A stretch of DNA of 64,000 nt from Candidatus Babeliales bacterium (GCA_020049835.1 JAGVLK010000007.1:62001-126000), one strand, 5' to 3'. Numbered from the stretch's first letter, positions 1-8,324 are shown. Program-made: numbers and translations. Notes: a model not told the origin generated them from the letters alone.

Positions 1-498
1 GCTTTGTGTGTGTCACAATCTATGCATGCAACGCTATCACTAGCGGCAATTAAAGGTGATATAGTGGCGAGGATAAATAAAAGTCCGCTTTCACACTTGA
101 GCACTATAGTGAGTGGATTTTTGATCCCATTGGTGCAGAAAAGATTAGCAAATGTAGTGCCAGATGGTGCTATTCCAGGATTGCAAACGCGCGTTAAAGA
201 TTTGGTAAATGCAGGTTTAGCATCAACAGTTGCAGCAGGTTGTGCTGTGTTACATTCACCAGAATCATTTGCTTCTCAATTTGAAAAAGCAGTACTTGGT
301 GAAGTTGGTCATCTTGGTGTTCAAGAGCTGATACAAAAATTAGGTCTTAATGATCTATTAACAAGCGATGAAAAAGATCTGTATAACAAATTCGGTGCAG
401 GCTATGTTAAGAATGCATTGTCAGTAATCGTTGCTCATGTATTGGCAGAAGTTAAGGGTCTATTTGGCTCATTCGGTTCTTCAGCACCAGCAGCGTAA
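1..498 (+). CDS. Hypothetical protein, 5' end cut by window start
   Basis: The reading frame is open from the first base and stops at 496-498, so the N-terminus is probably outside the window; an internal start at TTG 4 or ATG 22 is possible but neither has a visible ribosome site. About 165 residues are visible. They are alanine- and leucine-rich with several amphipathic or hydrophobic stretches (around residues 30-45 and 70-85) and a C-terminal tail of small residues (Gly, Ser, Ala). No family is recognised. It is followed by a clear hairpin terminator and by two exported proteins of similar size and composition, so it is probably exported too, although its signal peptide cannot be seen. 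Confidence 0.6.
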   Translation, partial: ALCVSQSMHATLSLAAIKGDIVARINKSPLSHLSTIVSGFLIPLVQKRLANVVPDGAIPGLQTRVKDLVNAGLASTVAAGCAVLHSPESFASQFEKAVLGEVGHLGVQELIQKLGLNDLLTSDEKDLYNKFGAGYVKNALSVIVAHVLAEVKGLFGSFGSSAPAA

Positions 499-541
499 GC
501 ATACTGATCTACTGAACTAATTGAGTAGTTTGAAATTATTT

Positions 542-592
542 GGCCACAAGTAATATCTTTATAAGAACATATTGCTTGTGGCCTTATTTATA
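542..592 (+). terminator. Rho-independent terminator after the first gene
   Basis: The arms GGCCACAAG (542-550) and CTTGTGGCC (575-583) pair perfectly, and the stem extends inward through AATAT/ATATT with one mismatch. A T-rich stretch follows. It lies 44 nt after the stop codon at 498. Confidence 0.75.
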
Positions 593-607
593 AAAAGGAT
601 GTAATCG

Positions 608-1165
608 ATGAAAAAAATATTATTTTTAGTTGCTCTTGGGGCATCTTCGTGCCTGCAGGCGAACGTTTTTAGCATTGATGATGGCAAAGAGGATTGCATT
701 TTGAAAAAAAATGTTAGTATTGATGGGAGTGGCTATGGCCCGGCGCGCACTGCTGCCGCATATACAGCTCTCAATTTAGGCTTAAGATATTACAATGTGC
801 GTGAAGTTGCACAAAGAAAGATAGAAGGCAGAATCTCCAATAAATATGCACAGATCACAGCCGTACATCTTACACGAGCAGGCATTGATAGTGCTACTAT
901 GTTCGCTGGCAGTTTGCTAGCTAATGGTAAAGTCACCTTCAATGCAAAAACTAGCGGCACACGTTTGGGTGCAACAACAGCGGTAAATACAGCGCTCTCG
1001 GTTGCTGAAGAATTAGCTCAAAAAAGTAGCATGACCAAATCTGTAGTTGAATCAGAAGTATATCAATCTGTTGTGCGTCCAGGTCTACAGTTTTTTGGTA
1101 CAAATTTTGTTATTAATGTATTCAATAAGGTTTGCGGTAACGGTAGTACACCTCAAAATCCATAA
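608..1165 (+). CDS. Exported hypothetical protein
   Basis: A 185-residue protein with a typical signal peptide: MKK, then a hydrophobic core to about residue 17, with likely cleavage after an Ala near residue 19. The ATG at 608 is preceded by AAGGA at about 595-599. The mature part is Ala/Thr-rich with cysteines near residues 30 and 177 that could form a disulfide, plausible because a DsbD-like protein is encoded at 51438. No family is recognised. The order of segments (a PAR motif early, a Leu-rich stretch, then a VAEEL segment) resembles the next gene, so the two may be distant paralogues; this similarity is weak and judged by eye. Confidence 0.8.
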   Translation: MKKILFLVALGASSCLQANVFSIDDGKEDCILKKNVSIDGSGYGPARTAAAYTALNLGLRYYNVREVAQRKIEGRISNKYAQITAVHLTRAGIDSATMFAGSLLANGKVTFNAKTSGTRLGATTAVNTALSVAEELAQKSSMTKSVVESEVYQSVVRPGLQFFGTNFVINVFNKVCGNGSTPQNP

Positions 1166-1197
1166 TGCAACCTGTTGACTATTCGATGTGCTAATGT

Positions 1198-1250
1198 AAG
1201 CTCGTTTATCAGTGTCTGTTTCGGCAGATGCTTATAAACGAGCTTTATTG
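1198..1250 (+). terminator. Rho-independent terminator
   Basis: The arms GCTCGTTTAT (1200-1209) and ATAAACGAGC (1234-1243) pair perfectly and are extended by A:T pairs on the outside. The sequence TTTATT follows the right arm. It lies between two exported-protein genes on the plus strand. Confidence 0.75.
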
Positions 1251-1262
1251 TTAGGATAATTT

Positions 1263-1961
1263 ATGCACATATTGCGTACTCTTGTTCTTGTTAGTTGCAT
1301 GTTCCAAAGCAGTTTGGCAATGCCGCAACTATTTAAAGATATCTGCTCAGATACCACAGAAATTGCCTATCCTGCGCGTTATGGGGTTGCATCTTTTTGG
1401 CTTGCGCAATTGCATCGACCGGTAATAGCACATTGTGTGCAGGATAAAGAAACCGGCGACAAAGTTAAAGTTGCATCATGGTCTCTACATCGCATTGCAG
1501 ATCTGGTTGTCCCGATCTATTTAACAGGTAAATCTTTTAATGATAATCCTGGTACGATTGCTTTTCGTTCAGGCAATATTGTTGCTGAAGAGCTATCATT
1601 GTATGGATTAAAGAACTATATTGGGCCGGGTGAATATACCTTTGCCGATAGCAAGATAAAGGTGCGTAAAGTTGCAGCTGCGCGCATTTGGCATAAAGGG
1701 TTATTTAAAACAATAGACAAAGCGATTGCAACAAACGGTAATGTTGTGCAATCGGTTAAATCCGGTATACGAGCAAGTGCCGCAGAGGCTGTCTATATTG
1801 GTGTAACGCAGGTTGTGCATGCTCTTGCACCGTCGCCGATGCATGACTATGTTCAGATGATATTGCCGGAAAATGCATACATACATTCTAATGTACAAAA
1901 TCTAGTCAAAATGGCGATTACATCGGTGGCCTCAGCGATGCTTGCCGCATGTGTAATATAA
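1263..1961 (+). CDS. Exported hypothetical protein
   Basis: 232 residues with a signal peptide (hydrophobic residues about 4-19, cleavage likely after SLA near residue 19). The ATG at 1263 follows TTAGGATAATTT, a reasonable ribosome site. The mature protein carries a PARYG motif and a VAEEL segment that also occur, in the same order, in the preceding gene. A hydrophobic C-terminal end (last about 20 residues, Ala/Val/Ile) may form a membrane anchor. No known domain is recognised. Its neighbours are also exported proteins of unknown function, which suggests a block of envelope or host-interface proteins. Confidence 0.8.
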   Translation: MHILRTLVLVSCMFQSSLAMPQLFKDICSDTTEIAYPARYGVASFWLAQLHRPVIAHCVQDKETGDKVKVASWSLHRIADLVVPIYLTGKSFNDNPGTIAFRSGNIVAEELSLYGLKNYIGPGEYTFADSKIKVRKVAAARIWHKGLFKTIDKAIATNGNVVQSVKSGIRASAAEAVYIGVTQVVHALAPSPMHDYVQMILPENAYIHSNVQNLVKMAITSVASAMLAACVI

Positions 1962-2066
1962 AAAGCTGTTTTGACATTTTTTACGATTTGCCTCAAAAAC
2001 CAACTTTCAGCAAAAAAAAATGATGCGCGAAAACGTTGATTAGTTCAATGATATGAACCAATTTTT

Positions 2067-2127
2067 GCAAAGTGACGGCGCTACCGTCATAAATCCATGC
2101 AAAATGACGGTAGCGCCGTCACTTTGC
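2067..2127. repeat. Nested palindrome with 24-bp perfect arms
   Basis: The left arm at 2067-2090 and the right arm at 2104-2127 are exact reverse complements over 24 bases, with a 13-nt spacer. Each arm is itself a small hairpin, TGACGG-5 nt-CCGTCA. The right arm contains the TGA stop codon (complement of 2119-2121) of the minus-strand gene. Neither strand has a T run directly after the hairpin, so it does not look like a normal intrinsic terminator; it could be a REP-like element. Confidence 0.85.
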
Positions 2128-2778
2128 CAAATTGTGCGCTGGCACAGGTTTCACAGGATGGGCTACAATCCAATATACGCATGCGCTCAATAGCGCTGCA
2201 AAAAAGCACCACACAGAAATAAGGTGCGTATAATAAAAGAAATGGCTTACCGCATATGAGATGGCAATAAGTACTGCAAAGAATCGTATTGCTATGCGTG
2301 ATGCAACCAATCCTGCACCAACTGTACACACGAGATAAATACAGTCACAAAACATACGAGTTGGATAATTAATATCGAGTGCATAATACAGATGACATCC
2401 AACTACGCTTGCAGATGCACCTACAATTAATACATAGCCATACAATGTACTGCCAAAAGAAATACCAAGTCCACTTAAAACTGCAAGTATATGTTTGCGT
2501 TGTGCATCTGTTTCCATTTCGTATAATGAAAATGGTAACAATGCAGGCCACAAGAAAAAAGCAAAAAATAAAAAAATATACGGCATGCTAGAGGCCAGTA
2601 ATGTGTAGTCGTTAGCAAGAGCTATCCAGAGAATACCTTCGCTTGCTTGTTGAATGGCAAACAGCAAAGGTATTGCTGCAAAATAACGTGAGCCTTGTGT
2701 GCTTTTGCGCATGGATGCAATACCAATAACGCTCAAACATCCTGCGGCAATAAAGCTTGCGCTTGCTGAAAAACACAT
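2119..2778 (-). CDS. DUF6629-like integral membrane protein
   Basis: 219 residues from the start chosen here, with about seven predicted membrane segments. The N-terminus MCFSASASF is the signature of the DUF6629 family of small bacterial membrane proteins of unknown function. I chose ATG 2778 because AGGAG (complement of 2785-2789) lies 6 nt upstream; a longer frame to 2835 adds an unlikely Ile-run. Conserved polar residues early in the chain (the CFSA region and the QQASEG segment) fit the family. The stop codon lies inside the nested palindrome at 2104-2127. Function unknown; no signal of operon structure. Confidence 0.75.
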   Translation of the reverse strand: MCFSASASFIAAGCLSVIGIASMRKSTQGSRYFAAIPLLFAIQQASEGILWIALANDYTLLASSMPYIFLFFAFFLWPALLPFSLYEMETDAQRKHILAVLSGLGISFGSTLYGYVLIVGASASVVGCHLYYALDINYPTRMFCDCIYLVCTVGAGLVASRIAIRFFAVLIAISYAVSHFFYYTHLISVWCFFAALLSACVYWIVAHPVKPVPAHNLAK

Positions 2779-2840
2779 ATACATCTCCTTTATAATGATA
2801 ATTATTATGCGGATAAAGCGTAAAACAAGTGACATCTATA

Positions 2841-2868
2841 TTGCAATAATCCATACTTATATTACACT
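2841..2868 (+). promoter_or_regulatory. Probable sigma70-type promoter
   Basis: TTGCAA (2841-2846), a 16-nt spacer and TACACT (2863-2868) lie about 55 nt upstream of the ATG at 2923. The TACACT -10 form recurs ahead of other genes in this window. Confidence 0.5.
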
Positions 2869-2922
2869 TACACAACATAACGGAAACATATTTGTTTTTT
2901 GTGTTTAGATATAAGGTTTTTT

Positions 2923-4251
2923 ATGCAGTATGTAGCGCTATTACTTCTTGTGTTATCGATGCAGCATCTATGTGCAATGGATATGCATACTATGCAATCG
3001 GCATTACGCAATAGCGCACAGTTTGCACAGCAGGCAGCACGTAATATGTCGCCCGAAGCTCTTGCTGCTATACGACAAAGTAGTTCTTCTGTGCTTCCGC
3101 ATTCAGCATTAGCTTCTGCTATACGATTTGCAGCAATTAGACATGCCGCGTCTATGGGGCTGCAACAAGAAGCAAGATTTGAGCATACAATGTGGGGCGG
3201 CGCAAAAACTGGATTGTATTATTCGGGAAAAGGCTTGTATTACGGAGGTGAAGCTCTCCTGAAAGTTATTGCTCATATGGGAAAAGTTGTATTGGCTTGG
3301 GCAAGTGCAGGGTTACTTTCTTTAGTAGGATTGGGTGGAATTGTTGCAGGTGGTGTTTTTTTATATAAAGGCGTAGGTCGCCGATTAGGGAATATAGAAA
3401 CAACGCAGCAAACGCATGGGCAGCAATTAACAGCAATTCTAACTACACAGGGTCAACACGGTGAAACATTGAGTGTTTTAGCGAATGGACAGCAAGAGCA
3501 AAGAGAGCAATTAAATACAATCGCTCGTACGCAAACTGATCACACAGTATCATTAGGAGTTTTAACGAAGGGGCAGCAGGAGCAGAGAGAAAAATTTGAC
3601 GATTTTGAGCAAGCATTGGACAATGTGGCAAGTGATCTTGGTGCGGTGAATCAAAATCTAAATGATTTTAGGCAAGAAACGGGAAAGGAATTTAGTGGAA
3701 TGAACGAATTCATAGCAACGGCTTTAGAAAAAATAGAAGCACTGGAAGGTCAGTTAAATGATCTAGGAGTTGCACATAGTGAACAAAATAAAGAGCATCT
3801 ACGAGAGCTCACCCAATTGCGTAATGAAGTTTCGTCAGGAAATGCTAATGCAATTGACAGAATAAAAGAACTTGAATCTGCTATTCGAGTAGCGGGTGAA
3901 ACTATGCAAACGGAACTGACTCAACTAAAAGCTCTTGCCAATAAAAATCAAACCGAACTTTTGGTCGCAATTGAAAGACGACAATTAATGCCCGCATCAT
4001 CCTCGCAAGCGCCACTTCTTATAAAAGAAGTTTCGCCGCCGCGAGGTCGTTCACCAGTGCCGAGTGGTATACAAAATCATACGCGTCGTTCGCAATCGCC
4101 GACTGCGAAATTACCAAAGACAGATTCTTCATATATTGATCTACCATTTGGTAAAAATGACTACATGAAGGCGCTTAATGAACATGGCTCTTTATTTCCT
4201 AGGCATAAGGGTAGTAGCAGTCGCTTATTAGGAATTACCCATCAAGGCTAA
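2923..4251 (+). CDS. Exported or membrane-anchored coiled-coil protein
   Basis: 442 residues. An N-terminal signal peptide (about 1-18) is followed by an Ala/Gln-rich segment. A strong hydrophobic stretch near residues 124-148 (rich in Gly, Leu, Val, Ala) should be a membrane anchor. Residues about 155-360 form a long heptad-like coiled coil rich in Gln, Glu and Leu, with two imperfect copies of a unit containing GQQEQRE. The C-terminal tail is Ser/Pro/Arg-rich. The ATG at 2923 has AAGG at 2912-2915 upstream and gives a clean signal peptide; a longer frame from 2899 does not. No family is assigned; a structural, scaffolding or host-interaction role is possible but not shown. Confidence 0.75.
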   Translation: MQYVALLLLVLSMQHLCAMDMHTMQSALRNSAQFAQQAARNMSPEALAAIRQSSSSVLPHSALASAIRFAAIRHAASMGLQQEARFEHTMWGGAKTGLYYSGKGLYYGGEALLKVIAHMGKVVLAWASAGLLSLVGLGGIVAGGVFLYKGVGRRLGNIETTQQTHGQQLTAILTTQGQHGETLSVLANGQQEQREQLNTIARTQTDHTVSLGVLTKGQQEQREKFDDFEQALDNVASDLGAVNQNLNDFRQETGKEFSGMNEFIATALEKIEALEGQLNDLGVAHSEQNKEHLRELTQLRNEVSSGNANAIDRIKELESAIRVAGETMQTELTQLKALANKNQTELLVAIERRQLMPASSSQAPLLIKEVSPPRGRSPVPSGIQNHTRRSQSPTAKLPKTDSSYIDLPFGKNDYMKALNEHGSLFPRHKGSSSRLLGITHQG

Positions 4252-4368
4252 AATAAGCCTTATTACCGCTCTGCAATCCCCAGCGGTTGTACTCTGCGCA
4301 AAAAAGCGCTATTCTAAACATATAATCATAAGGGTGGAGTAGGAACAAACTTTTACCATAAGGCATAT

Positions 4369-5049
4369 ATGTATATTAAAAGAATCGCACTCTTTATATT
4401 GTTATTGGCATTGTTGGCAGCTGTCTATTATTACACCCCTCTATATGACTATCTGCAATTTTCTAATATAAAAGAGCAGAGTACCGCGCTTAAATACTAT
4501 GTTGATCAACATTTTTTCCTCTCTTTATCCTTTTATGCACTTATCTTTACCGGAATGATATTGTTGTCACTGCCGGCATCGATTATCCTTACCTTATTAG
4601 GTGGGTATCTTTTTGGTGTACTGCCAACGACTATTGCAGCGACATGGGCCGTTACGTTGGGGGCTACGCTTTCCTATGTAATTTACCGTTGGTTTTTGCA
4701 GGATCTGGCACGCACGAAATACCAAGCGCGCGCGCAGAAATTTGAGCAATCGATGCAAAAGTACGGCATAAGTTACCTATTAATGCTGCATTTTTCCGGG
4801 CTATTTCCCTATGCGATGATTAATATTCTTGCCGCATGTGCCCGAGTGCCGATTAGCAAAGTTGCGCTTACCACAGCAATTGGTTTTATTCCCCAAGGAT
4901 TTATTTACGCTTTTGCCGGCAAAAAGCTTGCAACCATTGAGCAGGTGAGTGATATCTTTACGCCCCAGGTGGTGCTGACATTTGTACTGTTAATGGTACT
5001 TGCATGTGTTCCGATGCTTATTAAGCGCTTAAAAAATCATTACGCATAA
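4369..5049 (+). CDS. TVP38/TMEM64-family (VTT domain) membrane protein
   Basis: 226 residues with about five or six membrane segments. The central part contains the family hallmarks: a segment starting with LSLPASI, a re-entrant GGYLFG motif near residue 80, and the later pattern FSGLFPYAMINILAA (about 143-157). These belong to the VTT (formerly SNARE-associated) domain found in DedA and TVP38/TMEM64 proteins, which are linked to lipid scrambling or transport and membrane homeostasis. A TATAAT box lies at 4321-4326 but I see no matching -35. The substrate is unknown. Confidence 0.85.
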   Translation: MYIKRIALFILLLALLAAVYYYTPLYDYLQFSNIKEQSTALKYYVDQHFFLSLSFYALIFTGMILLSLPASIILTLLGGYLFGVLPTTIAATWAVTLGATLSYVIYRWFLQDLARTKYQARAQKFEQSMQKYGISYLLMLHFSGLFPYAMINILAACARVPISKVALTTAIGFIPQGFIYAFAGKKLATIEQVSDIFTPQVVLTFVLLMVLACVPMLIKRLKNHYA

Positions 5050-5145
5050 TGAGTTCTTTTTTTACTCCCAGTTAAGTTGCAAATTGATCCTCATGAAGTA
5101 TACTTATGGGTGTTTACTATACCCCAAGTCTTTAAGGATAGAACT

Positions 5146-5751
5146 ATGAAGAGCATCATGTTAACTTTGTCATTATTCGTTTGCAGTACCGTATTACACG
5201 TGCATGCAGGTGATGTTGGGCCTTCTACGCCCTCATCATCAGTTGTGAATACTCAAACGCCACCAAGCGTATCAACTACAACTCCAGAAGCGTCCCCCAA
5301 ACAAGCCGGTTTTTTTGCATATCTAACACAACTAACCTTTAAAAAAGCATTTGCATTGGTAGCCGGTGCCGGTATTATTACTGCCGCATTGTATAAGTTG
5401 TATGAATTTTGTACTGCAGATGAGCAACAAAAAAATCTCAATGCGGAAGAGCAGGAGACACTTACGTTAACCGATCGGCAACGCGAGCTCATTGATGATT
5501 TTGCAGCAGCAGTAGATGCATGTGATTTAGTTACCATTCAGGCATTTGATTTTGAAGAGTTCCCGATTGATATCATGTTGTTATTGCATTGGGCTAGAAT
5601 GGATGTTCTTGCAGTTCATGAACAACAAGCGGATCAAGAAGCAATCCAAATGTATCGTCACTCGATGGCGTTAGCATTGCGCGGACTTGCACATCCGGAT
5701 GATATGCCTGCACAAGCGGCAACTAAAGATCTTGCTCTCGAGTGTGCGTAA
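5146..5751 (+). CDS. Exported hypothetical protein with central hydrophobic segment
   Basis: 201 residues from ATG 5146, which has AAGGA at 5134-5138 upstream and starts a good signal peptide (about 1-20). A Ser/Thr/Pro-rich linker follows (about 22-50). A hydrophobic segment (about 66-82, Ala/Gly/Ile-rich) may be a membrane anchor, and the rest is an acidic helical domain. No family is recognised. It ends 4 nt before the Fe-S scaffold gene, so the two could be co-transcribed, but nothing in the protein suggests an Fe-S role. Confidence 0.75.
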   Translation: MKSIMLTLSLFVCSTVLHVHAGDVGPSTPSSSVVNTQTPPSVSTTTPEASPKQAGFFAYLTQLTFKKAFALVAGAGIITAALYKLYEFCTADEQQKNLNAEEQETLTLTDRQRELIDDFAAAVDACDLVTIQAFDFEEFPIDIMLLLHWARMDVLAVHEQQADQEAIQMYRHSMALALRGLAHPDDMPAQAATKDLALECA

Positions 5752-5755
5752 ATAA

Positions 5756-6118
5756 ATGCAGATGTATCATGAACTTCTTATGGATCATTACCATAACCCG
5801 AGACATCATGGTGCAGTAGCACAACCGAGTTTTAGTACCGGCCAATATAATCCGTCATGCGGTGATGCTATTGCACTTACCGGTATCATTGCAAATGGTG
5901 TATTAACTGATATCGCATTCCAAGGTAAAGGATGTGTGATCAGTCAAGCTGCAGCATCTATGCTGTGCGCATATGCTATTGGTAAACCGGTAACAGAACT
6001 AGCGGAGTTAGATGCAGATTTTATGCTCAAGTTAATTGGTATTCCACTCGGGCCTACTCGTTTGCGTTGTGCATTGCTGGTGCTCTATGCACTTAAACAG
6101 GCTATTGGAGAATCATAA
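5756..6118 (+). CDS. sufU: SufU-type iron-sulfur cluster scaffold
   Basis: 120 residues of the IscU/SufU/NifU-N fold, which builds nascent Fe-S clusters and passes them to apoproteins. Three cluster- or zinc-binding cysteines are present: Cys35 with Asp37 in NPSCGD, Cys60 in GKGCVIS and Cys105 in RLRCALL. The GxGCxIS form is that of SufU rather than IscU. The protein is shorter than usual SufU (about 145 residues) because the region between Cys60 and Cys105 lacks the typical insertion. No cysteine desulfurase lies next to it. The next gene starts 2 nt after its stop, so the two are probably co-transcribed. An internal ATG at 5762 is an alternative start. Confidence 0.88.
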   Translation: MQMYHELLMDHYHNPRHHGAVAQPSFSTGQYNPSCGDAIALTGIIANGVLTDIAFQGKGCVISQAAASMLCAYAIGKPVTELAELDADFMLKLIGIPLGPTRLRCALLVLYALKQAIGES

Positions 6119-6119
6119 T

Positions 6120-7244
6120 ATGTTGCATCATGCTAAAGTTATGCACGCATTAACCGAGCTTCAAGCGGATCTATTTGCTGACACACAGGTGGAATATAAT
6201 CTTGCAAAGCAAGCGTGGCAGAAACTTGCGCGCGATGAACTGTTCCAGCTTAAAGCGCAGGCAATTAATTCGCCATGGTTAATTCCGCACTGGCAGGGTG
6301 CCGTTGATGCGGCAATTCCGGTAACTCCATACAAAGAGCCCTATCGCATTATTTCGGTTGATGGTTCACAAATATATCCCGATCGCCATCAAGGTACCAG
6401 CTGTTATCTCATCAACATTGGCACGGTTGATATTATTTATGGCGGTGCCTATCCGGTTCGTCTTGATGCACAACCATATCTGTTTTCCGGCCGCACGGAA
6501 GAAGAAGCGGAAGATAATCCGGTGGATCTGGTAAATGCCAAACGGCAAGAATTAGAATTTAGTACAGGTTTGCAGCTGTGTGCCGAACAGAAGACGCCAA
6601 TATTTACGGGCAAACATCTGTTTGTGTGCGATGGCTCACTTATTTTCTGGCATCTTAACAATGCAAGTGAAACGTTAAAAACTACCTACATGGCTCGTTA
6701 CCTTGAGCTTATGCGGCAATTTTTTGTGCAAGGTTCTGCATATGTTGGTTATATTAGCATGCCCAAAAGCAAAGAGCTCGTGAATCTTATTCGTATTCAG
6801 CTGTGCAACTTTCAACTTGAAGGGTGCACCGAGCATAAAGTTATGGATCAGATTGTCGATAGTACTGTGGCATCATTCTTTTTGTTCCCCGGCAGTCGCA
6901 CTACCTTATTTAAAAGTAATGCCTCTATTTTAAAAGAATATCCACTTGAGCTTGCTATCTACTTTTTTTATATGGATGTGGGTGATGAAATTGCACGTGT
7001 TGAGCTTCCGGCGTGGATTGCATGCGATGAACAAGCGGTAAATGCAATTGCTGCAATACTCTATGATCAAGCACAAAAAGGTTCCGGGTATCCCATAGCA
7101 ATTGCTGAAGCACATGAACAGGCAGTTGTCAAAGGTCCTGACCGTGATTTTTTTTACCAATTGGTTACAAAATTGGCTATAGATCACAAGCGACATATTG
7201 CAATATCGCAAAAATCTGCACGCAAGCGCATGATTGGCGTATAG
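6120..7244 (+). CDS. NurA-domain nuclease
   Basis: 374 residues. The NurA domain is an RNase H-like 5'-3' nuclease that usually works with the HerA translocase in DNA end resection. The hallmark first motif is VDGS at Asp81-Ser83; a second DGS lies at 171-173, and a C-terminal ISQKSAR segment (about 360) fits the last family motif. Start ATG 6120 has GGAG at 6107-6110 and overlaps nothing; a longer frame begins inside sufU. No HerA gene is in the window. Known NurA proteins are commonest in archaea but also occur in scattered bacterial phyla. Confidence 0.8.
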   Translation: MLHHAKVMHALTELQADLFADTQVEYNLAKQAWQKLARDELFQLKAQAINSPWLIPHWQGAVDAAIPVTPYKEPYRIISVDGSQIYPDRHQGTSCYLINIGTVDIIYGGAYPVRLDAQPYLFSGRTEEEAEDNPVDLVNAKRQELEFSTGLQLCAEQKTPIFTGKHLFVCDGSLIFWHLNNASETLKTTYMARYLELMRQFFVQGSAYVGYISMPKSKELVNLIRIQLCNFQLEGCTEHKVMDQIVDSTVASFFLFPGSRTTLFKSNASILKEYPLELAIYFFYMDVGDEIARVELPAWIACDEQAVNAIAAILYDQAQKGSGYPIAIAEAHEQAVVKGPDRDFFYQLVTKLAIDHKRHIAISQKSARKRMIGV

Positions 7245-7269
7245 CACTGTCCATATCCCCTACTTGTTG

Positions 7270-7297
7270 TTTACAATGCTAATTTTTTCGCTACACT
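7270..7297 (+). promoter_or_regulatory. Probable promoter of the small secreted-protein trio
   Basis: TTTACA (7270-7275), a 16-nt spacer and TACACT (7292-7297), about 40 nt upstream of ATG 7339. It could drive all three small genes that follow. Confidence 0.5.
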
Positions 7298-7338
7298 CAG
7301 TCTACAGATATATTATTAATGCCCCAGAGGAGTTCATT

Positions 7339-7659
7339 ATGAACAGATATAACATTATGTTGTTAGCAAGCACATTTACATGTGGTTTGTTATATGCAGG
7401 AGAAGCTCCAAAGGATGTAGTAGAGCAAGAAGCAGCAAAAATGGCAGCAACTATACAAGTATTATCGAGTCCAACACGTCTTGTTACGCCACAGGCATCG
7501 CCAAAACGGAATTCCTATTCAGGGTTGCCTACCGGTTGCGTAGTAATGGAACGTCAGGAATCGGGATCGGTTCATCGTTACAGTGCATCATATTCATCAT
7601 CATCGTCACACCCATATTGGGCAGATTTTCCTGGTGCCGGTTATAATCCCAAGAGATAA
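7339..7659 (+). CDS. Small secreted protein, paralogue 1 of 3
   Basis: 106 residues. The signal peptide has the form MNxYxI..ASTFxCGLLxA, shared with the next two genes; cleavage is likely after residue 20. The mature peptide is short, low in hydrophobic residues, and rich in Ser, Pro and Thr, with a Ser/Tyr-rich stretch around residues 80-92. ATG 7339 has GAGGAG at 7327-7332. It lies 11 nt upstream of paralogue 2. No known family; the conserved leader with a diverged mature part suggests a fast-evolving exported peptide. Confidence 0.75.
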   Translation: MNRYNIMLLASTFTCGLLYAGEAPKDVVEQEAAKMAATIQVLSSPTRLVTPQASPKRNSYSGLPTGCVVMERQESGSVHRYSASYSSSSSHPYWADFPGAGYNPKR

Positions 7660-7670
7660 ATAGGAACTTT

Positions 7671-7958
7671 ATGAATACATATATCATTATATTTGTTGCA
7701 AGCACATTTGCATGTGGATTGTTACACGCGGCTGATACTACCGAACGGAAGGTAGTAGCAGAATCAGCAACTGAACAGATCGTTGCACCAAAAGTAGCAG
7801 CGGTAATTATGAAATCTAAAGAAACGACAACTCAATTTAGATCATCGCACGGTGGGCCGGTTGCGTACCATTCTGCTGCAAATTTGCCAACATATGGTAA
7901 GCCAGGATTTGAAGATTTACTTCCAGGTTGTGGCGACCTTAGCCGCTACTTTGGATGA
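7671..7958 (+). CDS. Small secreted protein, paralogue 2 of 3
   Basis: 95 residues, with a signal peptide (about 1-21) almost identical in pattern to its neighbours (ASTFACGLLHA). The mature part is about 74 residues, begins with a charged Ala/Glu/Val stretch and ends in a Gly/Leu-rich tail containing a single Cys. The ribosome site is AGGAA at 7662-7666, upstream of ATG 7671. It is almost certainly a tandem duplicate of genes 7339 and 8022. Function unknown. Confidence 0.75.
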   Translation: MNTYIIIFVASTFACGLLHAADTTERKVVAESATEQIVAPKVAAVIMKSKETTTQFRSSHGGPVAYHSAANLPTYGKPGFEDLLPGCGDLSRYFG

Positions 7959-8021
7959 ATGTCGGTATGCGAGATTGATATATTTAAGAATTAACAAAAA
8001 CAGATTTTACGGGAATGTTTT

Positions 8022-8324
8022 ATGAATACGCATAGCATTATATTAGTTGCAGGCACATTTGTATGTGGATTGTTACATGCAGCAGATACACATCAAGCGT
8101 CGGTTGCGCAGGCAGTAGAACAGGTAACAATAGTAGAAAAAACAGCCGCAGTAGTTGCAGTTGTGAGCCCGATCAGATCGTCACGTAGCACGAGCACCCC
8201 TCCACGTTCAGTAACTCCTCCAATGGGTGGCCAAACACATAAAAGATTTGGTTCGTATCCTGGTCGCGGTGGTTCAGGGTCTCAACGCTTTCCAGTGCCA
8301 TTTCCCTATACTGACCTACACTAA
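8022..8324 (+). CDS. Small secreted protein, paralogue 3 of 3
   Basis: 100 residues, with a signal peptide of the shared type (AGTFVCGLLHA, about 1-21). The mature part begins with a Val/Ala/Gln-rich segment and continues into a basic Ser/Thr/Pro/Arg-rich and then Gly-rich tail. A weak ribosome site (ACGGGA) lies upstream of ATG 8022. The leader is nearly the same as in gene 7671, while the mature sequence differs strongly. The gene is followed by a bidirectional terminator shared with dnaJ. Confidence 0.75.
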   Translation: MNTHSIILVAGTFVCGLLHAADTHQASVAQAVEQVTIVEKTAAVVAVVSPIRSSRSTSTPPRSVTPPMGGQTHKRFGSYPGRGGSGSQRFPVPFPYTDLH

